Assembly: GCA_015709205.1 (NCBI GenBank)
Contig: JACCQO010000001.1
Location: 62,001-126,000, forward strand
DNA length: 64,000 nt
From: Desulfovibrionaceae bacterium
Lineage (GTDB): Bacteria; Desulfobacterota; Desulfovibrionia; Desulfovibrionales; Desulfovibrionaceae
Direction: 5' to 3'
The notes under the pieces were generated by a model, which was not told the DNA's origin, searched no databases, and worked only from the letters and a program-made list of their open reading frames with translations. Position numbers and translations under genes: made by a program. Below are positions 13,004 to 21,230 of this stretch, piece by piece; position 1 is the first letter of the stretch, and each line of letters starts with the position of its first letter.

Positions 13004-13624
13004 CTATTTCGTTTCGAAATCCGAGCAGACGCCGGAGTCTTTGCTGGTGTCGTGGGCGGCTTCGGCGGCCCAGTAGAATTCGCCGTGGCGCCAGGCATAG
13101 TAGCTCTTGATGGTCTCGCTGAGGCCCTGCGCGATCATCAGCGCCAGGCTCACGGGAATGGCCATCTTCATGGGCCAGATGATGGGCATCCAGGGGCTGG
13201 AGATGATCGACTCGTTCTGCTGGAAGGACTTGAAGAAATAGTCCCAGCCCACCTTGAGGAACACGACGTGGGTGGGGAGGTACAGAAAAACGTAGACGAT
13301 CAGGTCGGCGAGCCCCTTGGCCTTGGTGGACCAGTGCGCGTACAGGAAGTCGGTGCGGATGTGCATGCCTTCCCGCAGGCAGAACGGGGATGCGATCATG
13401 AAATATATTCCGTACATGATAAGAGCGAGATCCCCCGCCCATATCGTCGGGGCATTGAAGAAGTAGCGAGCGATAACTTCGTGCACAAGCACATACATCA
13501 TGGGGATGATGAGATAGGAAACAGCCTTGCCGCTGAACCCGCTCAGCCTATCCAGAAAGGCGACGATATCTTTTACTCGCCGAGATGGTCCTCTTTTTTC
13601 GTTCAATCCTTGTGTTTGCACTCC
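13004..13624 (-). CDS. dctQ: TRAP transporter small membrane subunit
   Basis: The protein is about 206 residues, with four predicted membrane helices. It is the DctQ partner that joins the binding protein and the large permease. EVIARYFFNAPTIWAGDLA and the GMHIRTDF segment are typical of DctQ. I prefer GTG at 13624, with GAGGA upstream. An in-frame ATG at 13690 would add 22 residues, but it is read from within the strong hairpin after dctP. The C-terminal tail after the last helix is longer than usual and soluble. Confidence 0.8.
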   Translation of the reverse strand, partial: GVQTQGLNEKRGPSRRVKDIVAFLDRLSGFSGKAVSYLIIPMMYVLVHEVIARYFFNAPTIWAGDLALIMYGIYFMIASPFCLREGMHIRTDFLYAHWSTKAKGLADLIVYVFLYLPTHVVFLKVGWDYFFKSFQQNESIISSPWMPIIWPMKMAIPVSLALMIAQGLSETIKSYYAWRHGEFYWAAEAAHDTSKDSGVCSDFETK

Positions 13625-13657
13625 ACTATCCTCGCTGTTGGTGCTTTCTGCAGCGAA

Positions 13658-13688
13658 GAGGCTGCGGACGCAGCGCGTCCGCAGCCTC
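13658..13688 (-). promoter_or_regulatory. Hairpin between dctP and dctQ
   Basis: Perfect 14-bp arms (GAGGCTGCGGACGC) with a 3-nt loop, starting about 15 bp after the dctP stop and lacking a T-run. Such hairpins in TRAP operons commonly protect the dctP message, so that the binding protein is made in excess over the membrane subunits. Confidence 0.55.
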
Positions 13689-13702
13689 AAAGCGACATCT
13701 TC

Positions 13703-14812
13703 CTACTTGTAATCCTTCATCATACCGGTATCCAGGGCCGTCTTGGCCATCTTGTAGTAAAGACCGGAGACCTTTTCCTCGTAAGGAACGGTCATCTTGG
13801 CCCAGTCTTCGAGGGAGTTCAGGACCTGCTTGAAGAAGGCGTTCTTATCTGCGTACTTCTGGAGAATCTTGGGCGTGGCGGCCATGTATTCCGTGAAGTA
13901 CTCCTGCGGGGTGTCGTGCAGCTTGACGTTCTTCTCGAGCACCAGCTTGCGCAGGGCGGCGCTGTTGATGCTCACGTTCATGTTGATCTGGTTGGCGACG
14001 CAGGCCTTCATGGCCACTTCGACGACGGCCTGAAGGTGCTTGGGCAGGGAGTCGTACCAGGTCTTGTTGATGTAGACGTCGCCGATGGACAGGGCCTGGT
14101 GCAGGCCCTGGAGGTAGTAGTGCTTCCACACGTCGGCCAGGCCCAGGAACAGGTCGTCGCCGGGGCTGATCCACTCGGCCGCGTCGATGACGCCGCGCTG
14201 GGCGGAGGGCACGATCTCGCTACCCGGCATGGACACGACGGGCATGCCGATGGCCTTGAAGGTTTCCGCCGGGATGCCCGGAGGGGAGCGGAACTTCATG
14301 GCCTTGAGGTCGTTCATGTTATTGAATTCCTTTGGGAACCATCCGAACGGCTCAGGTCCCATGGGGATGCACAGCCAAGCCTTGATGTCGTACTTCAGTT
14401 CCTTCTGATAGTACTGGTTCAGGAGCTTGCCGCCGTCGCCTTCCCAGGCCCAGGACAGCAGCCCGGCCTGGTCCAGGCCCACGCCGAGGCCCGCGGTGGG
14501 CGCGGCGAAGAGCAGACCGGCCGGGTGCTTGCCGGACCAGTAGTGCGTCCAGGCCATGCCGCCGTTGACGATGCCTTCGCTCACGGCGTCGAGAATCTCG
14601 AAGGCCTTCACGATCGCGCCGTCGGGATAAATCTCGACGGAGATCTCACCGTTGGAGAGATCCTGGATGTCTTTGCCCAGGCGCTCCATGGTCTGAAAGT
14701 ACATGCTCGAGTTGGGGACGGCCGTCTGGATCTTGAGTTCGTACTTGGCGGCCCATGAGGGCACGGCCATACCAAGCACAAGAACCAACGTGAGGGCAAT
14801 ACTTCTCAACAT
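13703..14812 (-). CDS. dctP: TRAP transporter periplasmic binding protein, isethionate candidate
   Basis: The protein has 369 residues, starting at 14812 with AGGAG upstream. A Sec signal peptide (MLRSIALTLVLVLGMAVPSWA, cleaved near residue 22) leads into a DctP-fold solute receptor. LKIQTAVPNSSMYF, a KFRSPPG segment where family members usually carry the substrate-binding Arg, and the VIDAAEWISPGDD stretch mark the family. It is the first gene of the minus-strand operon, behind a sigma-54 promoter. It lies in a dctPQM-islAB arrangement like that of Desulfovibrio isethionate loci. The ligand is inferred from neighbours. Confidence 0.88.
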   Translation of the reverse strand: MLRSIALTLVLVLGMAVPSWAAKYELKIQTAVPNSSMYFQTMERLGKDIQDLSNGEISVEIYPDGAIVKAFEILDAVSEGIVNGGMAWTHYWSGKHPAGLLFAAPTAGLGVGLDQAGLLSWAWEGDGGKLLNQYYQKELKYDIKAWLCIPMGPEPFGWFPKEFNNMNDLKAMKFRSPPGIPAETFKAIGMPVVSMPGSEIVPSAQRGVIDAAEWISPGDDLFLGLADVWKHYYLQGLHQALSIGDVYINKTWYDSLPKHLQAVVEVAMKACVANQINMNVSINSAALRKLVLEKNVKLHDTPQEYFTEYMAATPKILQKYADKNAFFKQVLNSLEDWAKMTVPYEEKVSGLYYKMAKTALDTGMMKDYK

Positions 14813-15041
14813 AACCACTCTCCTCGCTTTGAAGTTGAACAACAACATCCTTCGACAGTGCGATGCGTTTTGGCTCGCGCGTTGGGCTTTTCCCAATCCC
14901 GCCGTGCCTGAAAGCCGTTGTCCCGCACCGGCAGGGGCGAGACCCCGCCGGGTCGGCGGCCTTGTCCAGGATTGAACAAACGGCGGCTTTCAGCCGGACC
15001 GCGTCCCACCCTGTACTGGCTCCAACAATTACAGCAAGAAA

Positions 15042-15056
15042 GCAAGGATAGTGCCA
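15042..15056 (-). promoter_or_regulatory. Sigma-54 (-24/-12) promoter of dctPQM
   Basis: The minus strand reads TGGCACTATCCTTGC and continues into TTTCTTGC. It is a consensus match with GG-N10-GC spacing. The predicted start is near 15030, leaving a leader of about 220 nt before dctP. Confidence 0.87.
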
Positions 15057-15082
15057 CCGGGGCCCAAGGGCCGGTATTGCAG

Positions 15083-15092
15083 GATTGCCACA
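15083..15092 (-). promoter_or_regulatory. GTGTGGCAAT motif, candidate activator site
   Basis: The minus strand reads GTGTGGCAAT, identical in its first nine bases to one arm of the palindrome at 15432-15451. It lies only about 30 bp upstream of the dctP -24 element. Confidence 0.4.
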
Positions 15093-15431
15093 CCTTCGGG
15101 CCTTCAGCCGCGCCGCTCCCGGCCGCCGGCCCTGCCTTCCGGCAGAAACGATTCTCGGCCGGAAAGCAGTATTTTGTTTTATTGCAGCCTGTTATAAAAA
15201 AAGCGGTTCCCCGACAAACCACGCGGTGAATGTTGCGTTTTTGCAACAATTGGAGGTTTTTTATTTAACTAGCTAAAATAATTTATATTCGTGTTTTTCA
15301 TTTTTGTGGCAATTTTGATACTTTTTTTTCCTGCCGGTTGCGCTTGTGTGATAATGAACGTGAAAAGTGTCACAAAAAGCAGGAAACGCAGTAGTTTTTC
15401 CCTGCGGCCGTTCCCGGCAAAAGGGCTTGTT

Positions 15432-15451
15432 GTGTGGCAAATTTGCCACAC
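15432..15451. promoter_or_regulatory. 20-bp perfect palindrome, candidate enhancer for the isl/BMC activator
   Basis: GTGTGGCAAATTTGCCACAC is its own reverse complement. A further GTGGCAATTTT copy lies at about 15306-15316. The palindrome is about 380 bp upstream of the dctP sigma-54 promoter and 430 bp upstream of the BMC operon, so it could serve both directions. Binding by the activator encoded at 33828-35246 is inferred. Confidence 0.6.
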
Positions 15452-15884
15452 GCCGCCGCACCTCTGCGTCAAAGCCGCCTCAAACCGACCCACCGCAGCA
15501 CCTCTCCCGCCGCGAGAACTTCCACCCTGCCCGACCTGATCTTCGCGCATCCCCCGGCGCCGCCCTCCGCCGCCTTGGTCTTTCCCGGGGGGCGACAATC
15601 CGCTTCCTGCCGCCCTCCCCTCTCGGCGCGCAACGGCAGCCGTGCCGCCGCGCGCCCGCTCCCCGCCGGCTCCGAAAACAAGGCCCGCCGCCGTGCAGCG
15701 ACCGTCTTCGCGCCGCCCGCACCGCGCCGCCGAACCGTCCGGAAAACACGCCGCGCCCGCAAACCGGCCACCCCCTTTGCACGATAGTTGCAACCGCCCG
15801 ACCCGACCAGCGGACCGCTTTCGAACGGCCGCGACCGGGATGTCGGTTTTCGGCATTGCATTTCTACATGCCGCAGGAGGAATC

Positions 15885-16682
15885 ATGGCAAAACGCATCA
15901 TCGCGGAGTCCGACATAATAAAGGTGTCGGAGGAGGGCGGCAGGTCCATCGCCGCCCCTGCGAAGGAATGCCTCGTCACTCCCAAGGCGCGGGACAAGGC
16001 CGCGGAACTGGGGGTGACCATCGTGGGCGACCCGGGGGCCGAGCCCCCGGCGCAGGCCGCCGCCGAGGCCCCGGGCCGGGCGTCCGCCACGGTCACGGCC
16101 GCGCCCGTGGCGGCGGTCGCCGCCGCGCGCCGGCCGAGCGGCGCCACGGCCGACGCGGTCATCGGCGAGGTTATCGCGCGGATGCGGCCCCGGCTCTCGG
16201 CCGACGTGCGCCCCGCGCAACTGGCGGACATGGTCCGCGCCGCGCTGAGCGCGCGCATCGCCGGACGCGCCGCCCCGGCGCAGGCGGCCGCCGCTGCCGC
16301 AGTCCCCGCCGCACCCGCCCCCGCCTCGGGAGGAGCCCGCACCACCGTCGAGGGCGTCTGCTTCATCGACAACGCCCGCCTGATGCGCACCGAGGAGGGC
16401 CCCACGCCCGTGCCCGGGAGCGTGATCATGGCCGAGGCCCTGGGCGGGCCCGACGAGACCCGCCTGTCCGGCGGCTACATGCAGTGGGAAAAGGCCTCGT
16501 TCAGCCGCACCGTGGAGTGCGCCGAGGTCTGCGTGGTCGTGGACGGCAAACTGCACCTGACCGTGGGCGGCGAAACGCTCATCGGCAGCCCCGGGGACAT
16601 GATCTACCTGCCCGAGGGCGCGCACGTGCTCTACAGCGCGCCGGACAAGGTGCGGCTGGCCTGCGTGAACTGCGTGGCCTGA
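15885..16682 (+). CDS. EutQ-like cupin protein of the microcompartment
   Basis: The protein has 265 residues; the start at 15885 has AGGAGG upstream. The N-terminus ([13 protein letters not shown], then a [15 protein letters not shown] segment) resembles EutQ, and the C-terminal 110 residues form a cupin barrel ([26 protein letters not shown]). EutQ proteins are reported to make acetate and ATP from acetyl-phosphate. No separate acetate kinase is seen in this window, so EutQ may supply ATP here. The middle (about 65-155) is Ala/Pro-rich linker around helical segments, one of which ([18 protein letters not shown]) looks like an internal encapsulation peptide. It is the first gene of the plus-strand run. 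Confidence 0.75.
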   Translation: MAKRIIAESDIIKVSEEGGRSIAAPAKECLVTPKARDKAAELGVTIVGDPGAEPPAQAAAEAPGRASATVTAAPVAAVAAARRPSGATADAVIGEVIARMRPRLSADVRPAQLADMVRAALSARIAGRAAPAQAAAAAAVPAAPAPASGGARTTVEGVCFIDNARLMRTEEGPTPVPGSVIMAEALGGPDETRLSGGYMQWEKASFSRTVECAEVCVVVDGKLHLTVGGETLIGSPGDMIYLPEGAHVLYSAPDKVRLACVNCVA

Positions 16683-16711
16683 ACGGAAATCCTCAGCATC
16701 CGGACAAGCAC

Positions 16712-17713
16712 GTGAACATTCTGGACAGATGCAGGGAACTTTGCCGCGCCAACCCCGGTGTGGTGGCCTTCCCGGACAGCCTGGACCCCCGGGTCCTGGA
16801 GGCGGTGAAGATGTTGCGCAGGGACGGCGTGGCCCGGCCCGTGCTCGTGGCCTCGCCCTTCGAGCTGCGCAGCAAGCTGCGCGAGGACCGGCTGTGCACC
16901 CCGGGCGTGGCCGTGGTCGATCCCGGCTGCACCGAGGTGCTGGACCGCAACACCGAGGAATTTCTGGCCATCCGCAAGGAGATGGGCAAGCCCGCGGACG
17001 CCGACGAAAGCCGTCGGCTGATGAACTGTCCCCTGGTGGCCTCGGCCATGATGGTGCGCCGGGGCGAGGCCGAGGTCGGCGTGGGCGGCAACCTTTCGCC
17101 CACCGCGGCCATGCTGCGCACCGGCCTGCGCATCATTCCGCGCAAGCCGGGCATCAAGACGATCTCCAGCTTCTTCCTGATGGTCGCGCCCGATTCCGAG
17201 CGCAAGTTCATCTTCGCGGACTGCGCCGTGGTGCCCGAGCCCACCTCCGAGACCCTGGCGGACATCGCCCTGGCCTCGGCGGACATGGCCCGCACCCTGC
17301 TCGGCGAGGAGCCGCGCGTGGCCCTGCTCTCCTTTTCCACCAAGGGCAGCGCGGACCATCCGCGCGCGCGCATGGTCCGCGAGGCCGTGGACATGGTGCG
17401 CGGCCGCGCCCCGGACCTGCTCGTGGACGGCGAACTGCAGTTCGACGCCGCCTCGGTGCCCGCGGTGGCCGCGCTCAAGGCCCCGGGCAGCGTGATCGAG
17501 GGCCGGGCCAACGTGCTCGTGTTTCCGTCCCTGGAGGCCGGGAACATCGGCTACAAGCTCGTGCAGCGCCTGGGCGGCTACACGGCCCTGGGACCCTTCC
17601 TGCAAGGCTTTGCCGGAGGCTGGCACGATCTTTCCAGGGGCTGCAGCGCCAAGGACATCTACAAGGTCGCCGTGGTCGGGCTCTGCCTGCAACGCGGCGT
17701 GGCGCTCAACTGA
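16712..17713 (+). CDS. pta: Phosphate acetyltransferase (PTA/PTB family)
   Basis: The protein is about 333 residues with a GTG start at 16712, 30 bp after the EutQ-like gene. It converts acetyl-CoA and phosphate to acetyl-phosphate and recycles CoA for the aldehyde dehydrogenase. The PTA_PTB fold is complete. [15 protein letters not shown] opens the protein, and [20 protein letters not shown] and [12 protein letters not shown] are standard. The C-terminal [10 protein letters not shown]...LGPFLQGF matches the family signature. It belongs to the classical Pta type; the BMC PduL type has a different fold. No obvious encapsulation peptide is seen, so it may act outside the shell. The ribosome site is weak, so the exact start is uncertain. 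Confidence 0.87.
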   Translation: MNILDRCRELCRANPGVVAFPDSLDPRVLEAVKMLRRDGVARPVLVASPFELRSKLREDRLCTPGVAVVDPGCTEVLDRNTEEFLAIRKEMGKPADADESRRLMNCPLVASAMMVRRGEAEVGVGGNLSPTAAMLRTGLRIIPRKPGIKTISSFFLMVAPDSERKFIFADCAVVPEPTSETLADIALASADMARTLLGEEPRVALLSFSTKGSADHPRARMVREAVDMVRGRAPDLLVDGELQFDAASVPAVAALKAPGSVIEGRANVLVFPSLEAGNIGYKLVQRLGGYTALGPFLQGFAGGWHDLSRGCSAKDIYKVAVVGLCLQRGVALN

Positions 17714-17769
17714 CGACGTGAACCAACCCACAACCCAGTCGGTTTAACCGCATTGCAAAGGAGACTCAA

Positions 17770-18051
17770 ATGACCATGGATGCATTGGGCATGATCGAAA
17801 CCAGGGGCCTGACGGCGTTGATCGAAGCCGCTGACGCGATGGTCAAGGCCGCGCGCGTGCAGTTGGTCGGCTACCAGCAGATCGGCGCGGGCTACGTGAC
17901 CGCCCTGGTGCGCGGCGACGTGGCCGCGTGCAAGGCCGCCACCGACGCAGGCGCCGCCGCTGCCCAGCGCGTGGGCGAGGTCATCGCCGTGCACGTGATT
18001 CCGCGGCCCCACGGGGATCTGGAAGAAGTCTTCCCGATCAAGCGCAAGTAG
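17770..18051 (+). CDS. Hexameric microcompartment shell protein BMC-H (PduA/EutM-like)
   Basis: The protein has 93 residues and one BMC domain ([49 protein letters not shown]). It forms the flat hexamers of the shell facet. The loop around [12 protein letters not shown] should line the central pore. It is very similar to the third BMC-H at 20535 and probably arose by duplication. A ribosome site AGGAG sits just before the ATG. Confidence 0.95.
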   Translation: MTMDALGMIETRGLTALIEAADAMVKAARVQLVGYQQIGAGYVTALVRGDVAACKAATDAGAAAAQRVGEVIAVHVIPRPHGDLEEVFPIKRK

Positions 18052-18084
18052 CGCGGCAGCAACCCTCAACATCCTGAAGGCGGC

Positions 18085-19440
18085 ATGGACAAGGAAGCCC
18101 TGATCCAAGCGATACGCGACGCGGGCGTCGTGGGCCAAGGCGGGGCCGGTTTTCCGGCCCACGTCAAGTACGACGTCGGCGTGGAGACGGTCATCGCCAA
18201 CGGCTGCGAGTGCGAGCCGCTGCTGCACACCGACCAGCACGTCATGCGCACCGAGGCGCGGGAGATCGTCCGCGCCCTGCGGGAGGTCGTCACGGCCACC
18301 GGCGCGGCGCGCGGCGTGGTGGGCATCAAGCGCAAGTACGCGGCCGTGGCCGAGGCCTTCACCCAGGCCTTTGCCGAACCCGGGCCCGGGAGCGGCGTTC
18401 CCCTGGAGTTGTTCCAGATGGACAACTTCTATCCGGCCGGCGACGAACAGATCCTGGTGCACGAGGTCACGGGCCGCACCATCCCGCCCCTGGGACTGCC
18501 CAAGGACGTGGGCGCGCTGGTGGCCAACGTCGGCACCCTGTACGCGGTGAGCCGGGCCATGGACGGCGAGCCCGTGACGCACAAGCTGCTCACGGTCACG
18601 GGCGAGGTCGCCCGGCCCGCGATCCTGCGCGTGCCCATCGGCACGACCATCGCCGAGTGCGTGGCCCACTGCGGCGGCGCCACGGTGGAAGATCCGGTCT
18701 TCCTGCTCGGCGGGCCGATGATGGGCCGCTTCGCGGACACCCCGGAGGCCATGGCCTCCACCCTGGTGACCAAGACCAGCGGCGGGGTCATCGTCCTGGA
18801 GCGGGGCCACCACCTGCACCGCAGCGCCACGCTGCCGGTGCGCGAGATGCAGCGCCGCGCCGCCGTGGCCTGCATCCAGTGCCGCGCCTGCACGGACCTG
18901 TGCCCCCGGCATCTCATCGGGCACGGGTTCGAGACCCACAAGGTCATGCGGGCCTTCGGCGGCGGAACGGACGCGGCCATGGGCGCGCTGCAGGCCTGGA
19001 TGTGCTGCGAATGCGGCGTGTGCGAGCTGTTCAGCTGTCCCATGAGCCTGTCGCCCCGGCGCATCAACGCCCTGCTCAAGCAGGAATTCCGGCGCGCCGG
19101 CGCGCAGTACTCGGGCCCCAGGGAGGTGCTCCCCGCCCAGGCGGACCTGCGCCCCTTCCGCAAGATCCCGGTGCCGCGCCTGGCCCACCGGCTGGACATC
19201 GACCGCTACATGGACATCCATCCCGAGTTCCAGGGCGACTACGCCCCCGGAAGCGTGCGCATCCCCCTGCAGCAACACATCGGGGCCCCGGCGGTCGCGA
19301 CCGTCAAGGCGGGGGATGCGGTGAAGGCGGGTGCGCGCATCGGCGCGATTCCCGAGGGCAAGCTCGGCGCGGCCGTGCACGCCTCGATCTCCGGCACGGT
19401 GGCCGAGGTCGATGACTGCATAACCATCAAAGGAGATTGA
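18085..19440 (+). CDS. PduS/RnfC-like flavo-iron-sulfur oxidoreductase
   Basis: The protein has 451 residues. The N-terminus has the RnfC/NuoF-type nucleotide and FMN site (GVVGQGGAGFPAHVK and IANGCECEPLLHTD), followed by an SLBB-like domain. Two [4Fe-4S] motifs follow (CIQCRACTDLCP and CCECGVCELFSCP, about 270-320). A C-terminal barrel-sandwich domain (VKAGDAVKAG...) completes the PduS layout. PduS is a BMC-bound electron-transfer protein that pairs with the Fe-S shell protein PduT, whose likely homolog is the next gene. Here it could pass electrons from NADH made by the aldehyde dehydrogenase across the shell. No B12 enzyme is present, so a cobalamin-reductase role is unlikely. Confidence 0.85.
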   Translation: MDKEALIQAIRDAGVVGQGGAGFPAHVKYDVGVETVIANGCECEPLLHTDQHVMRTEAREIVRALREVVTATGAARGVVGIKRKYAAVAEAFTQAFAEPGPGSGVPLELFQMDNFYPAGDEQILVHEVTGRTIPPLGLPKDVGALVANVGTLYAVSRAMDGEPVTHKLLTVTGEVARPAILRVPIGTTIAECVAHCGGATVEDPVFLLGGPMMGRFADTPEAMASTLVTKTSGGVIVLERGHHLHRSATLPVREMQRRAAVACIQCRACTDLCPRHLIGHGFETHKVMRAFGGGTDAAMGALQAWMCCECGVCELFSCPMSLSPRRINALLKQEFRRAGAQYSGPREVLPAQADLRPFRKIPVPRLAHRLDIDRYMDIHPEFQGDYAPGSVRIPLQQHIGAPAVATVKAGDAVKAGARIGAIPEGKLGAAVHASISGTVAEVDDCITIKGD

Positions 19441-19442
19441 GG

Positions 19443-20000
19443 GTGGAAGCCAGACTCCAGGCACTGGGCATGATCGAGTGCAACAGCATCGCATCCGGCA
19501 TCGAGGCGGCGGACTTCATGATCAAGGCCGCCCTGGTGGAGCCGCTGATGCTCAAGACGATCTGTCCGGGCAAGTTCGTGGTCGCCGTGTACGGCGAGGT
19601 GGCTTCGGTGCGCTCCTCCCTGGACGCGGGCCTGGCTTCGGCCGGTGCGTCCGTGGTGGACCACTTCCTCATCCCCAACATCAGCCATCCGGTGATCTCG
19701 GCCATGGCCTGCGCCCTGGCCGAACCGCATGGGACGGCCGTGGGCGTGGTGGAGACCTTCTCCGCGGCCGCGACCATCGAGGCCGCTGATGCGGCGGTCA
19801 AGGCCGCCAACGTGGAGCTGATCGAAGTGCGCATCGCCATGGGCCTGGGGGGCAAGGGCTTCAGCCTGCTCTGCGGCGACGTGGCCGGCGTGCAGACCGC
19901 CGTGGACGCGGGAGCGGCCACGGCCATGGAAAAGGGCCTTCTGGTGCGCAAGGTGGTCATTCCCAGCATGGCCCCGCAGGTGCTGCGCCATCTGATGTAA
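19443..20000 (+). CDS. Tandem-domain shell protein BMC-T, PduT-like with candidate Fe-S cysteine
   Basis: The protein has 185 residues and two BMC domains in tandem (about 5-90 and 95-180), forming pseudohexameric trimers. In domain 1 a Cys at position 41 lies in KTICPGKF, the place where PduT carries the Cys that holds a [4Fe-4S] cluster on the trimer axis. The start is GTG at 19443, which has AGGAG 7 nt upstream; an in-frame TTG six bases earlier is too close to that site. It directly follows the PduS-like gene, as expected for an electron-conducting shell patch. Confidence 0.88.
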   Translation: MEARLQALGMIECNSIASGIEAADFMIKAALVEPLMLKTICPGKFVVAVYGEVASVRSSLDAGLASAGASVVDHFLIPNISHPVISAMACALAEPHGTAVGVVETFSAAATIEAADAAVKAANVELIEVRIAMGLGGKGFSLLCGDVAGVQTAVDAGAATAMEKGLLVRKVVIPSMAPQVLRHLM

Positions 20001-20076
20001 CCGCCCCCGGGCCGGGAGGCGACCAACGCAGCGGCGCGGCCCTTTCGCAAGCGCGCGCCGCCAGGGACGGGACGTA

Positions 20077-20478
20077 ATGGCATACGATCAATCCTTCGGT
20101 TTTGTGGAGACGGTGGGCCTGGTGGCGGCCATCGAGGCCGCCGACGCCATGGTCAAGACCGCGCGCGTGCGCGTGAAGACCGTGGCCAACGCGGACGCGG
20201 CGCTGATCAGCGTGATCTGCGAGGGCGACCTGGCCTCGTGCCGCGCGGCCGTGGACGCGGGCAAGGCCGCGGCGGCCCGCGTGGGCGACCTGGCCGGGGA
20301 CAATCTCATCGCCCGGCCCGACGACGACACCAACTACGTGGTCGCGGAGCTGATCGGCTCCCTGCGGCCGAAGGCGGCCACGCCGCCCACGGCCGCGCCC
20401 GAAAAGGTCGCGCCCGAAAAAGCCGCGACGGCCAAGCCGACGGCGGCCAAGCCCGCCGGGCGCGGCAAGAAGAAGTAG
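20077..20478 (+). CDS. BMC-H shell protein with basic Ala/Pro/Lys-rich tail
   Basis: The protein has 133 residues. Residues 1-95 form a BMC domain ([47 protein letters not shown]). A disordered tail of about 35 residues follows, rich in Ala, Pro and Lys and ending GRGKKK. The usual pore-loop motif is replaced by [12 protein letters not shown]. The tail may bind cargo, nucleic acid or cytoskeleton, as suggested for PduK/PduV-type partners. This is inference from composition only. Confidence 0.88.
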   Translation: MAYDQSFGFVETVGLVAAIEAADAMVKTARVRVKTVANADAALISVICEGDLASCRAAVDAGKAAAARVGDLAGDNLIARPDDDTNYVVAELIGSLRPKAATPPTAAPEKVAPEKAATAKPTAAKPAGRGKKK

Positions 20479-20534
20479 CCCGCCACGGCGATCCCGGATT
20501 TCCGGACAACAACGAATCAATGAGGAGTCTGATC

Positions 20535-20822
20535 ATGGATGACGCTCTCGGAATGGTGGAAACCAAGGGATTGACCGGTCTGATCGAGGCCGCCGACGCC
20601 ATGAGCAAGGCGGCGCGCGTGAAGGTCGTGGGCTACCAGCGCATCGGCGCGGGCCTGGTCACCGTGCTCGTGCGCGGCGACGTGGCGGCCTGCAAGGCGG
20701 CCACCGACGCCGGGGCCGCCGCGGCCCAGCGCGTGGGCGAGCTGCTGACCTCGCACGTGATCCCCCGGCCGCACCTGGACCTGGAAAACGTATTTCCCAT
20801 CGCGCTCAAGCAGGAAATCTAG
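20535..20822 (+). CDS. Hexameric microcompartment shell protein BMC-H (PduA/EutM-like)
   Basis: The protein has 95 residues and is a close paralog of the shell protein at 17770: [36 protein letters not shown] and [11 protein letters not shown] differ at few positions. The pore-loop residue changes from Gln to Arg (YQRIGAG), which should make this pore more positive and could favour an anion such as isethionate or acetyl-phosphate. The ATG at 20535 has TGAGGAG upstream. Confidence 0.94.
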   Translation: MDDALGMVETKGLTGLIEAADAMSKAARVKVVGYQRIGAGLVTVLVRGDVAACKAATDAGAAAAQRVGELLTSHVIPRPHLDLENVFPIALKQEI

Positions 20823-20918
20823 GCGGGGCGCGCCCCTCCTCCGCCCGGCATGGGGCCGGCCGGAAATTCAAGGACCCGCGTTTCGGCCGGGTCGAGGACG
20901 CCGCAGCAGGAGAAGACA

Positions 20919-21203
20919 ATGGAACTGGGCAAGGTCGTTGGACAGGTGGTGGCCACCGTACGGGACGCCGGACTGCCGAACCTGAAGTTCCTCCTGGTCG
21001 ACATCATCGACCCCCGGGGGAAGGTCATGGCGTGCGGCCAGGTGGCCGTGGACACCATCGGCGCGGGCGAGGGCGAGATCGTCCTCCTGGTTCGCGGCAG
21101 TTCGGCGCGGCTGGTCCGGGACAACACGACACCCATGGATTTGAGCGTGGTCGGCATCGTGGACCAGATCACCTCGGGCCGCAGCGCGGTCTACTCCAAG
21201 TAA
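20919..21203 (+). CDS. Pentameric shell vertex protein BMC-P (EutN/CcmL family)
   Basis: The protein has 94 residues. MELGKVVGQVVATVRDAGLPNLKFLLVDIIDP, the central DTIGAGEGEIVLLVRGSSAR and the final VGIVDQI are diagnostic of the EutN/CcmL family. These pentamers cap the vertices of the polyhedral shell. It is the only pentamer gene in the window. The ATG at 20919 has an AGGAGA ribosome site. It lies between the last BMC-H and the aldehyde dehydrogenase. Confidence 0.95.
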   Translation: MELGKVVGQVVATVRDAGLPNLKFLLVDIIDPRGKVMACGQVAVDTIGAGEGEIVLLVRGSSARLVRDNTTPMDLSVVGIVDQITSGRSAVYSK

Positions 21204-21230
21204 GCGCACAATCGAAGAGGATGGTAGCAG

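Larger units (their letters stand above)
14813..15884. other. Divergent control region between dctPQM-isl and the BMC operon, about 1.07 kb
   Basis: No gene is supported. The central part (about 15170-15420) is distinctly AT-rich compared with the rest of the window. The region contains the dctP sigma-54 promoter, several GTGGCAA motifs and a 20-bp perfect palindrome. On the plus strand a weak extended -10 (TGTGATAAT, near 15346) and a -24/-12 look-alike with 11-bp spacing (15766-15780) were seen, but neither is convincing for the BMC operon. Confidence 0.65.

Noticed and set aside
15766-15780. Plus-strand -24/-12 look-alike (GG...TTTGC) before the BMC operon
   Set aside because: Spacing is 11 bp and not 10, which abolishes sigma-54 recognition. 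Kept only as a note.
14813-15884. Horizontal-transfer boundary suggested by the AT-rich stretch
   Set aside because: AT-richness is confined to the control region. No tRNA, integrase, direct repeats or insertion sequence accompany it.
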